From the NCBI RefSeq assembly GCF_000350525.1, contig NZ_AOCN01000007.1, positions 62,001 to 126,000 of the forward strand: 64,000 nucleotides of DNA, read 5' to 3'. This document shows, one piece after another, positions 54,617 to 62,796 of the stretch. Position 1 is the stretch's first letter. Every line of letters begins with the position of its first letter. This DNA comes from Leucobacter salsicius M1-8. GTDB lineage: Bacteria; Actinomycetota; Actinomycetes; Actinomycetales; Microbacteriaceae. The position numbers were made by a program, and so were the translations under genes. The notes beneath the pieces are model-generated. The model did no database searches. It was not told the origin of the DNA and worked only from the letters and a program-made list of their open reading frames with translations.

Positions 54617-56235
54617 AGCCGCTCCGCAATTTCGGAGCTAGCGAGCTCAGTCACTTCACCGCGCCGGATCTTGCCACCCACCGTGCGCGGAAGCCGCTCC
54701 ACCCGAAACCACCTGGTGGGCACGAATTGTGGCGCGAGCAGCGACTCTGCACGCGCACGCAGGGCGTCTCGCCCGGGAGCATCTCCCGATTCGCCTTCCA
54801 TCACGAGCCCGATGACGCTGCCCAGCTTCGGGTGCGGCAGCGCAATCGCGCACACATTTGCGTAGCCTACGAAGGCGCGCTCCACCTCCAGCAGGGACAC
54901 CTTGTGTCCGCCCGTGATGGCGATGTCGCCGGCGCGGCCCAGGAGTTCGAGTTGCCCGTCGACCATGCGGGCCTGATCGTGCACGGTCGCCCAGCCGTCT
55001 GCGCCCACCAGACGCTCCGTCGTGGTGCCCGCGACGTATCCGTCAGAGCAGGCCTCAGCGAGAATCCAGAGCGTCCCCGGCTCACCCTCCGGAAGCTCGG
55101 TGCCAGACTGCATAGCACCGGCCTGGGCAGCACCAGCCTGCACACCACCAGCTTCACGCACGCTCGCGCGAACCCCGTCATAGACCTGCACCCGTGTGCC
55201 GTCGCCCCCGCGGCTATCGCCGATGAACCCGATCTCGGCCGCACCGTAGTAACTGATCAGCCGAACCGAGGGGAGCTCACTCGCAAGCGCTTCCCGAATG
55301 CTCGCGGGCAGATTGGCACCCCCGGTCACCACGAGGTCGAGCCCCGAGAACGCCTCGGGAGTGCGCCTCGCAGCGGCAGCAATCCCCTGCACAACCGCGG
55401 GCACCGCGACGACGCGGGTAATCCCCTCACGCGCGACCCGAGCAGCTACCCCAAAAGCGTCGAACTGGTCGGCCAGGTGCACACTGCCCGCAGTCGCCAG
55501 ACACTCAATCACTGCGTAGAGCGTCAAGCTGTACGAGACCGGCCCGGGAGCCAGCGTCGCGGCACCGGGCAGTGGCTCGAGGTGCGCCGTCGAAATCGCG
55601 AGATTCGCGCGGTATTGCGCCCGCGTCTTGATAAACGCCTTGGGATTGCTCGTGGTGCCCGAAGAGAAGAGCAGCAAAAATGCCTCGTCACCTGCGCGCA
55701 CCTGGGGCTGAGCCAGCTGCTCACGCGGCGGAAGTGCCTCAACCGCGAACCGCGGCTCCGGATCCGCGCGCCCCACGAGCGCCTCGAAGTCTCGGGGCGT
55801 GATCACGGTGCCGCCCCAACCGCGCCGAATCAGCGCGGGGGAAAGCGCTGCGTCGTCGGAGATCACCACGCCAATACCCGTGGTGAGAATCACCTCAATA
55901 CGATGGTCGATCGGCCAGCGTGGGTCGATGACTGCCGACACCGCACGAAACCCCGCAAGCCCGGCGACCACGCGAGCTGCGAGAAACGCCGACTCGACGC
56001 TCACCGCGGTGATCGGGATGCCGCCGGTTTCGGGGGCGGGGCAAGGCGGAAGAGACTGAGCCTGGTGGAGCTCGTCTACCGTGGCAAACACGCGAAGCGA
56101 GTCAGCAACCAACTTGGCGTATGTCAGGCGCTCGCGTTCCGCGCCCGCGGGTGCCGCGCTCCCACCCGATCCGGCAATTGCGACGCGATCGGGATGCCGG
56201 GCTGCCGCCTCGAGAATTGCCCCCGTGATCGGCAT
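54613..56235 (-). CDS. AMP-dependent acyl/aryl ligase
   Basis: A 540-residue adenylate-forming enzyme. The phosphate loop is LLFSSGTTSNPKAFIKT, the A5 motif SYYGAAEIGFIG, and the A8-A10 region GDIAITGGHKVSLLEVE...TVGGKIRR, with the catalytic C-terminal Lys in GGKIRR. It activates a carboxylic acid as acyl-AMP and probably transfers it to CoA or a carrier thiol. A short Ala/Gly/Gln repeat (QAGAAQAGAMQSG, about residue 370) is inserted in a surface loop. It heads the ligase-ketosynthase-flavoprotein operon. The substrate class (fatty or aromatic acid) cannot be told from the sequence by eye. Confidence 0.88.
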   Translation of the reverse strand: MPITGAILEAAARHPDRVAIAGSGGSAAPAGAERERLTYAKLVADSLRVFATVDELHQAQSLPPCPAPETGGIPITAVSVESAFLAARVVAGLAGFRAVSAVIDPRWPIDHRIEVILTTGIGVVISDDAALSPALIRRGWGGTVITPRDFEALVGRADPEPRFAVEALPPREQLAQPQVRAGDEAFLLLFSSGTTSNPKAFIKTRAQYRANLAISTAHLEPLPGAATLAPGPVSYSLTLYAVIECLATAGSVHLADQFDAFGVAARVAREGITRVVAVPAVVQGIAAAARRTPEAFSGLDLVVTGGANLPASIREALASELPSVRLISYYGAAEIGFIGDSRGGDGTRVQVYDGVRASVREAGGVQAGAAQAGAMQSGTELPEGEPGTLWILAEACSDGYVAGTTTERLVGADGWATVHDQARMVDGQLELLGRAGDIAITGGHKVSLLEVERAFVGYANVCAIALPHPKLGSVIGLVMEGESGDAPGRDALRARAESLLAPQFVPTRWFRVERLPRTVGGKIRRGEVTELASSEIAERL

Positions 56236-56357
56236 GCTCCACCTCCCAGTGCTTGTCGATGCCCCTCTGAGGGGCCTGCGCCCAGTCTAGAGAAGACCAC
56301 CGTCAAGACGAGTGCCGACAAGCGTGTTCGCGCATGGAGGCTATTCAGCTCGCGGGT

Positions 56358-56819
56358 CTACTCAGCGCGCGGCCAGGGCTGCACATAGCGGCGTTCGATG
56401 GACTCGTTGAGGTGCCGCAGCACCCGGGCCAGATCACCGAGTTCCTCGTCGCTCCAGTCGTTGATTGTGCGGGCGAGGGCAGCGCGGCTCTGGTTCTGTT
56501 CAAACTCGAGCGTCATCTGCCCCGAGAACGTCAGCTTAAAGACTCGAGCGATGCCGCCCGCGGGGTCGGCCACGCGCTCGACGTATCCGTCCCGCACAAG
56601 CCCAGCCGTCTGCCGGTTCAGGGTCGATGCGTCCAGGCCAGTTACGTCTGACAGCGTGCCAATTGAGGCGGGGCCACCCGCGGCAATCAAGCTCAACAGC
56701 GTGTACGCGCTGCCCTCGAGCACCGGGTCATCGCCACGAGCACGCCCCACTGCACTCGTAATGTGCCGCGCAAATGCGAGCGTCTCAAATTCGATGGCCG
56801 CAATGAGGTCGGAGGTCAT
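56358..56819 (-). CDS. MarR family transcriptional regulator
   Basis: A 153-residue winged-helix regulator: TLLSLIAAGGPASIGTLSDVTGLDASTLNRQTAGLVRDGYVERV covers the recognition helices and leads into the wing. MarR proteins usually sense small phenolic or lipophilic compounds and repress adjacent efflux genes. It is divergent from an MFS exporter 65 bases away, with a palindrome between. It lies 122 bases upstream of the ligase gene on the same strand, so it may be in the same operon as the biosynthetic triad. Confidence 0.9.
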   Translation of the reverse strand: MTSDLIAAIEFETLAFARHITSAVGRARGDDPVLEGSAYTLLSLIAAGGPASIGTLSDVTGLDASTLNRQTAGLVRDGYVERVADPAGGIARVFKLTFSGQMTLEFEQNQSRAALARTINDWSDEELGDLARVLRHLNESIERRYVQPWPRAE

Positions 56820-56857
56820 GCCGCCAGAGTAGCAAAATGAGCGTGAAAATGTGCATC

Positions 56858-56884
56858 TTGCATCCGATGTGTATGATGCATAAG
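56858..56884. promoter_or_regulatory. MarR operator overlapping the -10 box of the leaderless MFS gene
   Basis: TTGCATC (56858-56864) and GATGCAT (56875-56881) form a near-perfect inverted repeat spaced ten bases, with another TGCATC just before. TATGAT (56872-56877) lies inside it and six bases before the GTG start at 56884, so transcription probably starts at or next to the start codon. Confidence 0.6.
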
Positions 56885-58347
56885 TGATCCGAACTTCGCG
56901 CGACTCTCGCGCTGCCTTTCAGCCCTCGCCCGGTCTCATCGTCGCGGTGCTCGCCGCTGCCGGGATTCTGGTGTCGCTCGCGCAGACCCTCATCGTGCCC
57001 CTGATTGGCGAGCTGCCGAGCATGTTCGACACCTCGGCCGCCAATGCCTCCTGGATCATCACGTCGACGCTGCTCGCGGGAGCCGTCTCCACGCCAATCA
57101 CCGGCCGTCTCGCCGATCTCTACGGCAAGAAGCTCATGCTGCTCGTGGCTATCGCTGCATTCGTCGCCGGATCAATCGCTTGCGCCCTCGCCGACTCGCT
57201 CGGAGTCATGGTGTTGGGACGCACCCTGCAGGGCGTCGCGAGCGGCATGGTGCCGCTCGGCATCTCGATCCTGCACGAACTCCTGCCCCGCGAGAAGGCC
57301 GGGGCGGCGATCGCGCTCATGAGTTCCTCCATGGGCATCGGCGGCGCCCTGGGCCTGCCGATCGCGGCGGGAGTAGCGCAGTTCGCCGACTGGCGGATGC
57401 TGTTTTGGGGCGTGGGCATCGCCGCTCTCATCGTGGGCACCGCGATCGCGGTCGTCATTCGGCCGCGGCCACAGGGCCGTACGGGCGCGAGCTTCGATGT
57501 TGTGGGGGCGATTGGGCTGGCGATCGGACTCGTCGCGCTGCTGCTCGGTATTTCCAAGGGCAGCGAGTGGGGCTGGGCGAGCCCACTCACGCTGGGATCG
57601 TTCGGTATCGCGATCGCGGTTCTTGGGCTGTGGGGCTGGTACGAACTGCGCCTGCGCCACCCGCTCATCAGTCTGCGCACGGCCATCATTCCGACCGTGT
57701 TGTACACAAACCTCGCATCGATCATGTTTGGTTTTGTGATGTACGCGATGAACCTCGTCGTGCCACAGGTCATGCAGCTGCCGGTCACGCTCGGTTATGG
57801 TCTGGGACAGCCGATGGTGATCATGGGATTGTGGATGATGCCGATCGGAATCGGCATGATGGCCGTCGCGAAGATGGGCGCGGAGATTAGCCGCACCCGC
57901 GGGCCGCGAGTCACGCTGATGCTCGCTGGCATCGTGATCGCGGTGGGCTACGGCGTGATCGCTCTGGTCCTCGGCACTTTGGGCAACCGCGCACCGGGAG
58001 AGGCGCCGGCCTCGCTTATCCTGACCACGATCGTGCTGTTGACAATTGGTAGCGCGGTTTCGGGCTGCGGCATCGGTTTCGCGTTTGGTGCGATGCCGGC
58101 GCTCGTCATGGGTTCGGTGCCCGCGGCGGAGGTCGCCGCGGCAAACGGGTTTAATGCCCTCATGCGCTCGCTCGGCACCACCAGCGCAGCCGCCATCGTG
58201 GGAGTGATCCTCGCATCGATGATGCACGACGTGGGTGGGACACTCGTGCCGACGCTCGACGGGTTCCTGGTGTCGCTCGCCGTCGCGGTCGGGGCAGCCC
58301 TCGCGGGCACCGCCCTCGCGGCCGCGATTCCCCGCGGGCGTAAGTAA
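56884..58347 (+). CDS. MFS transporter (DHA2-like), MarR-linked
   Basis: A 487-residue exporter with about 14 hydrophobic segments. SAANASWIITSTLLAGAVSTPITGRLADLYGKK contains the helix 2 and motif A region, and GIGGALGLPIAAGVAQ is the motif C of antiporters. GTG 56884 is the only sensible start; there is no ribosome binding site, in line with a leaderless message. Regulation by the divergent MarR protein is likely. With the neighbouring ligase-ketosynthase-flavoprotein operon, export of that pathway's product is an attractive but unproven role. Confidence 0.88.
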   Translation: MIRTSRDSRAAFQPSPGLIVAVLAAAGILVSLAQTLIVPLIGELPSMFDTSAANASWIITSTLLAGAVSTPITGRLADLYGKKLMLLVAIAAFVAGSIACALADSLGVMVLGRTLQGVASGMVPLGISILHELLPREKAGAAIALMSSSMGIGGALGLPIAAGVAQFADWRMLFWGVGIAALIVGTAIAVVIRPRPQGRTGASFDVVGAIGLAIGLVALLLGISKGSEWGWASPLTLGSFGIAIAVLGLWGWYELRLRHPLISLRTAIIPTVLYTNLASIMFGFVMYAMNLVVPQVMQLPVTLGYGLGQPMVIMGLWMMPIGIGMMAVAKMGAEISRTRGPRVTLMLAGIVIAVGYGVIALVLGTLGNRAPGEAPASLILTTIVLLTIGSAVSGCGIGFAFGAMPALVMGSVPAAEVAAANGFNALMRSLGTTSAAAIVGVILASMMHDVGGTLVPTLDGFLVSLAVAVGAALAGTALAAAIPRGRK

Positions 58348-58391
58348 CGCGAGTAGCGCAAGGCCGCCAGAAGTCTTCGACCCCTGGGTAT

Positions 58392-58988
58392 CTAGTCGCG
58401 AATCACCCCGTACTCCAGGCGTGCGAACTGCCCCACCGCGCGGGCGCTCTCGAGCCGCAGCTTGGCCGGATCAATGCGCCGCGGTAGAAGCGGCGCGCCA
58501 CCGGGCAGCGTTGCCGGGGCTACCGACACCGCGATGCGGTCGAGCACCCCGGCGTCGTAGAACTGCCCTGCGAGGTCTCCCCCTCCGACGATCCAGACCT
58601 GGGGTACGGGTGAGCCAGCGACAGCCGGCTCACCCGCCGCCGCTTCCGCAGCCGCCGCGCAGATTTCGGGCAGTGCGTCGGCCACCGACCCACGCAGCAG
58701 CCGCACGTCCGCGCCCTCGGGTACCGGAAGGTCGCGCGAGGAGAACACGAACGTGATCTTGTCGCCGTACAGTTCGCCCCAGCGTTTGGGGTTTTCGAGC
58801 AGTTGTTCCTGCTTCAGCACCCACTCATAGGTGTGCGATCCTTCGACCAGCACCCGGGCCTTCGAGGGGTACAGCTCGTCGGTCGGAGCGTCGCCGCCCT
58901 CGACGGCAAAGAGCCAGTCCAGGCTGTGGTTCTTGTCAGCGAGGAATCCATTGAGCGTAGTGGCGGTGTCAAAAATGAATAGGACCAT
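58392..58988 (-). CDS. DHFR/RibD-C-fold reductase
   Basis: A 198-residue protein of the RibD C-terminal / dihydrofolate-reductase-like family (bacterial YyaP/YwjB type). It starts with the strand LFIFDTATTLNGFLAD, has VFSSRDLPVPEG in the middle, and the NADPH loop WIVGGGDLAGQFYDAGVLD. These stand-alone proteins have no firmly known substrate. It is convergent with the MFS gene and 38 bases past the cyclase-family gene (which lies upstream on the same strand). Confidence 0.85.
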   Translation of the reverse strand: MVLFIFDTATTLNGFLADKNHSLDWLFAVEGGDAPTDELYPSKARVLVEGSHTYEWVLKQEQLLENPKRWGELYGDKITFVFSSRDLPVPEGADVRLLRGSVADALPEICAAAAEAAAGEPAVAGSPVPQVWIVGGGDLAGQFYDAGVLDRIAVSVAPATLPGGAPLLPRRIDPAKLRLESARAVGQFARLEYGVIRD

Positions 58989-59026
58989 GCGGGCAGGCTA
59001 CAACCCACCCCCGACATGTCATTCAG

Positions 59027-59728
59027 CTAGCGCATCAGATCACTGCCGGGCCGCCAGGCCACGGCACGCACGGGGGCGCCGTCGCCGGTGAGTGGCAGCG
59101 GAAAGAAGCCGACCCGTGCGAGCGCACCGAGTTGTTCGAGGCCGCGCAGGTTCTCCACGATGAGCCCATCACCGCCCAACACGACGTCGTGCACGGGAAA
59201 CACTCCGGGCGCCGCTTCTTTGCCAAGCCCCAAACCCGCTCCTCCGCCCGCCACTTCGGCAGCGGTGCGATCCGGACTCAGCGTATCGACCCCCAGCACG
59301 CGCATGCCGCGATGCCAGAGCGCCTGAGCCGCATCGCGGTCGAGGAACGGATGGTCGAAAGCAAGGTCGGTATCGAAGTGTCGATCCCAGCCGGTGTGAA
59401 TCAGCACGATGCGCGGCACCGCGACGAACTGTTCGAGCTCAGCCTCGAGCATCGCGGCATCGATGCGAGTGCCGGGCCCGACACGGTCTTCGAGGTGCAG
59501 CACGAGCGCGTCGCCGACGAGTTCGTCGAGGGCCACCTCGTCGATGCTCCGGCCGCCCTCGACCGAGTGCGAGGGCGCATCGATGTGGGTGCCGGAGTGC
59601 GACCCCAGGCTCACCGCCATCACTTCCGCACCATCAGCATCGAGCGAGAGGGACTGCACGCATCGCACCCCGGGGTCGCCCGGATACACAGTCATGCCTG
59701 TACGAATCGAGTGACTCAGATCGATCAT
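59027..59728 (-). CDS. cyclase family metal-dependent hydrolase (kynurenine formamidase-like)
   Basis: A 233-residue protein with the family's metal-binding signature HSGTHIDAPSH (about residues 43-53), starting IDLSHSIRTGMTVYPGDP as in KynB and isatin hydrolase. It is likely to hydrolyse a formamide or lactam/lactone. ATG 59728 begins precisely at the conserved N-terminus. The frame open to 59779 would add a proline-rich stretch and would overlap the divergent DUF2200 gene by two bases. No tryptophan-degradation genes are nearby. Confidence 0.87.
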   Translation of the reverse strand: MIDLSHSIRTGMTVYPGDPGVRCVQSLSLDADGAEVMAVSLGSHSGTHIDAPSHSVEGGRSIDEVALDELVGDALVLHLEDRVGPGTRIDAAMLEAELEQFVAVPRIVLIHTGWDRHFDTDLAFDHPFLDRDAAQALWHRGMRVLGVDTLSPDRTAAEVAGGGAGLGLGKEAAPGVFPVHDVVLGGDGLIVENLRGLEQLGALARVGFFPLPLTGDGAPVRAVAWRPGSDLMR

Positions 59729-59777
59729 GCTGGCAGTGTAACTGGGCGCGGGCGGCGGGCGGGGATACACTCGCGGC

Positions 59778-60122
59778 ATGCACCGAATCTTTGAGACAAG
59801 CTTCGCGTCGGTCTATCCGCTCTACCTCGCCAAGGTCGAGCGGAAGGGGCGCACGAAGGACGAGCTTGATACTGTCATCGGCTGGCTGACCGGGTACTCC
59901 GCGGCGGAGCTTGAAGATCAGATCGCCCGCGAGACAACATTTCGCGAGTTCTTTGCTTCGGCCCGGCTAAATAAGGCGGCCTCACTCATCACCGGGTCGG
60001 TGTGCGGTGTGAAGGTACAGGAGGTCGAGGACCCCCTCATGAAGCAGATTCGTCTACTCGACAAGGTGGTCGATGAGCTGGCCAAGGGCAAGGCGCTCGA
60101 AAAGATCCTGCGCACGCTGTAG
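59778..60122 (+). CDS. DUF2200 family protein
   Basis: A 114-residue soluble protein that matches the DUF2200 pattern: [31 protein letters not shown] at the start, [10 protein letters not shown] in the middle and [24 protein letters not shown] at the end. Members are small, widespread proteins of unknown role and look like a winged-helix or alpha-only fold. It starts at ATG 59778, divergent from the cyclase gene across 49 bases. It is convergent with the HAD phosphatase six bases later. Confidence 0.85.
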   Translation: MHRIFETSFASVYPLYLAKVERKGRTKDELDTVIGWLTGYSAAELEDQIARETTFREFFASARLNKAASLITGSVCGVKVQEVEDPLMKQIRLLDKVVDELAKGKALEKILRTL

Positions 60123-60128
60123 CGCGGG

Positions 60129-60863
60129 TTAGCGGGTGCGCACCCTGATTCGATCCGGATCGAGCACAAACTCACACGCGTCCAGGTCGCCCACCACCGC
60201 GAACTGTGCCGCGGATTTGGCACCGGTGCCGCTGTGATCGTTGCTTCGGTTGCTGTGACCCAGCATCGCCGCAAAGAAAGTCGCCGCCGATTGGAGTTCG
60301 GGCTCGGAGTGCGAGGTCGCGACCGCGAGCACATGGCCGCCCGCAGCAAGACCCGCGCCGATCCCTGCGGGGGCGTCCTCGATGACCAGGCAATCGGCCG
60401 GATCGACGCCGAGCTCTCGTGCGGCCATGCGGTAGCCCGCGGGGTCGGGCTTACCGCGGGGAACATCTTCGGCGGCGATGAACACCGGGGGCACGGGGAG
60501 GCCTGTGGCCCGAAGCCGCGGTTCCATGATTGAGCGGCCGCCCGAGGTAACGGCGGCCCAGCGTGGATGTGTCTCACGCGCGAGTTGTTCGAGGAGTGCG
60601 CGGGTGCCGGGAAGCGCGACCTCGCTACCAGCGTACTCAAGTTCGAGCGCATCGAGTTCGGCGAGCGCTCGCGGAATCTCTTCCTGCGGCAAGAGCTCTG
60701 CGAGGGTGTCTTCGCTGCGTCGTCCGTGGCAGGTCAACAGGATAGGTTCGGGGTCCAGGCCCCGGGTGGCGGCCCAGGCCCGCCACACTCGCTCGACGGT
60801 GTCGATCGAAGCCACCAGGGTTCCATCGATGTCAAAAAGCAGCGCTGCCACGTCGATTCGCAT
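60129..60863 (-). CDS. HAD-IA family sugar-phosphatase-like hydrolase
   Basis: A 244-residue phosphatase: motif I LLFDIDGTLVAS, motif II VTSGG, and motifs III/IV GKPDPAGYRMAARELGVDPADCLVIEDAPAGIGAG, with the helical cap between I and II. This is the layout of YfbT/GPP-type hexitol and sugar phosphatases (the 'EDAPAG' form of motif IV). The last 45 residues are less conserved. The start is ATG 60863, with only a weak ribosome site. The palindrome GATCCGGATC encodes an Asp-Pro-Asp near the end. Confidence 0.87.
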   Translation of the reverse strand: MRIDVAALLFDIDGTLVASIDTVERVWRAWAATRGLDPEPILLTCHGRRSEDTLAELLPQEEIPRALAELDALELEYAGSEVALPGTRALLEQLARETHPRWAAVTSGGRSIMEPRLRATGLPVPPVFIAAEDVPRGKPDPAGYRMAARELGVDPADCLVIEDAPAGIGAGLAAGGHVLAVATSHSEPELQSAATFFAAMLGHSNRSNDHSGTGAKSAAQFAVVGDLDACEFVLDPDRIRVRTR

Positions 60864-60956
60864 GCAATCAGCCTACGGTGAGAGCAACTGGTTCGGCGAA
60901 GGATCTGGACAACGGTGCTGACCTTGTTCCCGCGGGCTGCTGGGTGGTTTGGGTGA

Positions 60957-62627
60957 TTAAAACGGGGCTGTCCCCTCACCGCCCTGGCGTTTGTCATTAC
61001 CCCGATCCCTGCTGCTATCGCGGGCCTTACTGTCGCTCCGCGCTTTCAACGGCGGGAAGTCCCTGCCCCACGGTGTTTCACGTTCGGTTCCCGATCCGTG
61101 CCCGGGTGCGGGAGGCGCAGCTGTCCCCTCGCCCTCGTCCACCGCTCGAAATCGCACGTTACTCTCAGGCCGGTCGACAAAGGTGCGCCCGGTCGGACTG
61201 ACCCAGCTGAATACGCCGTTCTGGTCTTGCGTCACCGTCCACGGGGTCGCGTGTTTCAACGTGTGGTGTCGACGACACAAATGCCCCAGATTGTCACTGC
61301 TTGTGGGCCCTCCCCACGCCGCATCGATCGTGTGGTCAATATCGCACCAGGCCAGCGACGCCCGACAGCCCGGGAACCGGCAGTGGAGGTCTCTCGCACC
61401 AAGGAATCTGCGTTGCGCGGCCGAGGGCCGATACGTGTCGACCGTGAGCACGGTCCCGGTATCAGCGTCCACGGATACTTTCTCCCAGCAGGTCGCATGC
61501 GCCGCAATATCGGTGGCGTCTTCGTCGCCGATCGGGCCATACCCCTCCAACGTCGCGACATCAGCACCTGTGCCACTGGTTCCTGCGATGAGGTCCAGCT
61601 CGTCAGCGTCCAAGAACCCACTAAACGGCTCGTCGAACTCGTTCTTGCTGGCGCGAAATCCCCCACCAACACCCTGCCTGATGCGGCGCACCGGAACGAT
61701 CACTTGCACCCGCGCCCTCACATTACTGCCGGGCGCACCATTGGTGCGCAGCTGGTCGAAGTCGCTGGTGAGGAGCATGTCGGTCAAGAGGTCGGCGCGC
61801 AGCTGGTCAGCCGTCCGGTTATCGGCCGGAAAGTTATCGGGAGGGCGGTTGTCGGCGGAGCGGGTATCAGCCACATCGAACGTTTGCTGGCAGACCCCAG
61901 CCGCAGCCGCAGCTTTCTCGGCGCTCTGTCGCTCATCCAACGCGAGACGCGCCATCTGGTCTAAGCGGTCCTTAATCCCGTACGCATACGGGGCCGGCAG
62001 GTATGCCGTCAGATCGGCCATCCCGTCCTCGCGCTCCACCACGAACACCCGCCGCAACGCGCGCGCCCGCTCACACCGCTCCTCACGCCCTTCACCCGAA
62101 TGCTCCTCGGCCAACTGCTTCGCGACCGGCCGCAACCGGCCCACCGACTCCCCTGCTGCGAACTCGAGCACCCGTGCCTCATACGCCCCGCGCGCTGCCT
62201 CGTCATCGATGATCTCGCCCGCATCAACAATCGCGTTCGCGTGCGCCCCCGACAGGTTTCCCCGGGTAAGCGCCCGGTAGACCGCCGGATACTGCTCCAC
62301 GAGCTCGGTGGCACGCCCCATTTTCAGCGCGATCGTTCGATCCGACTCGTGTACCGCCGCACCGATCTCGGTCTGCACGGCACGGTACGCCATATTGAGG
62401 GCACTGTCCGTCGGCTTCCCGCCAGCACCCGCCGCCGCACCAGCCCCCGCAGACACAGACGCAGACGCAGACGCCATCTGCCTGGCCATCATGTCACCGG
62501 CCTGCAACAGCATCGCTTCCGCCGCCTCCAACGCATGCATTTGCGCACGCACCGCAACAATTCCCGCCACCACCGAATCGAGCACCGCGAGGAGCTCGGC
62601 AGGTGGATTCAACGGTGAATGTCTCAT
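60957..62627 (-). CDS. DUF222 / HNH endonuclease-domain protein (13E12 repeat family)
   Basis: A 556-residue protein. The N-terminal two thirds are the helical DUF222 region, and the C-terminus has an HNH nuclease module CRFPGCRASLAWCDIDHT, then CRRHHTLKH, with the paired cysteines and His-Asn-His set. The family is multicopy in many actinobacteria, and its activity is not firmly known. Met at 62627 with GGGGA upstream gives a normal N-terminus; the frame remains open to 63221, but that part runs antisense through the amidohydrolase gene. The Ala/Gly-rich stretch near residues 50-70 and the DNRPPDNFPADNRTADQ repeat near 275 are low-complexity spots. Confidence 0.88.
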   Translation of the reverse strand: MRHSPLNPPAELLAVLDSVVAGIVAVRAQMHALEAAEAMLLQAGDMMARQMASASASVSAGAGAAAGAGGKPTDSALNMAYRAVQTEIGAAVHESDRTIALKMGRATELVEQYPAVYRALTRGNLSGAHANAIVDAGEIIDDEAARGAYEARVLEFAAGESVGRLRPVAKQLAEEHSGEGREERCERARALRRVFVVEREDGMADLTAYLPAPYAYGIKDRLDQMARLALDERQSAEKAAAAAGVCQQTFDVADTRSADNRPPDNFPADNRTADQLRADLLTDMLLTSDFDQLRTNGAPGSNVRARVQVIVPVRRIRQGVGGGFRASKNEFDEPFSGFLDADELDLIAGTSGTGADVATLEGYGPIGDEDATDIAAHATCWEKVSVDADTGTVLTVDTYRPSAAQRRFLGARDLHCRFPGCRASLAWCDIDHTIDAAWGGPTSSDNLGHLCRRHHTLKHATPWTVTQDQNGVFSWVSPTGRTFVDRPESNVRFRAVDEGEGTAAPPAPGHGSGTERETPWGRDFPPLKARSDSKARDSSRDRGNDKRQGGEGTAPF

Positions 62628-62674
62628 GTGAATAGTGTCCCCGGGACCACTGACATGGGACGATCGGCTTGTAG

Positions 62675-62703
62675 TTGACAGCCGACGCCGCTTCCACTTA
62701 ACT
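62675..62703 (+). promoter_or_regulatory. candidate promoter of the amidohydrolase gene
   Basis: TTGACA (62675-62680), a 17-base spacer and TTAACT (62698-62703), about 95 bases before the start codon, in the 169-base gap between divergent genes. Confidence 0.4.
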
Positions 62704-62796
62704 GTCACCAGCGCCCCGCTACGTACACCGTACGACACCCGGTCCGAGGCGCATCCCAACCATTCCCTACCCTGACAATGGCGTGAAAGGTTAACA

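Noticed and set aside
54727-56388. Long plus-strand frame opposite the AMP-ligase
   Set aside because: The ligase strand carries all conserved motifs; the antisense frame is Arg-rich without features.
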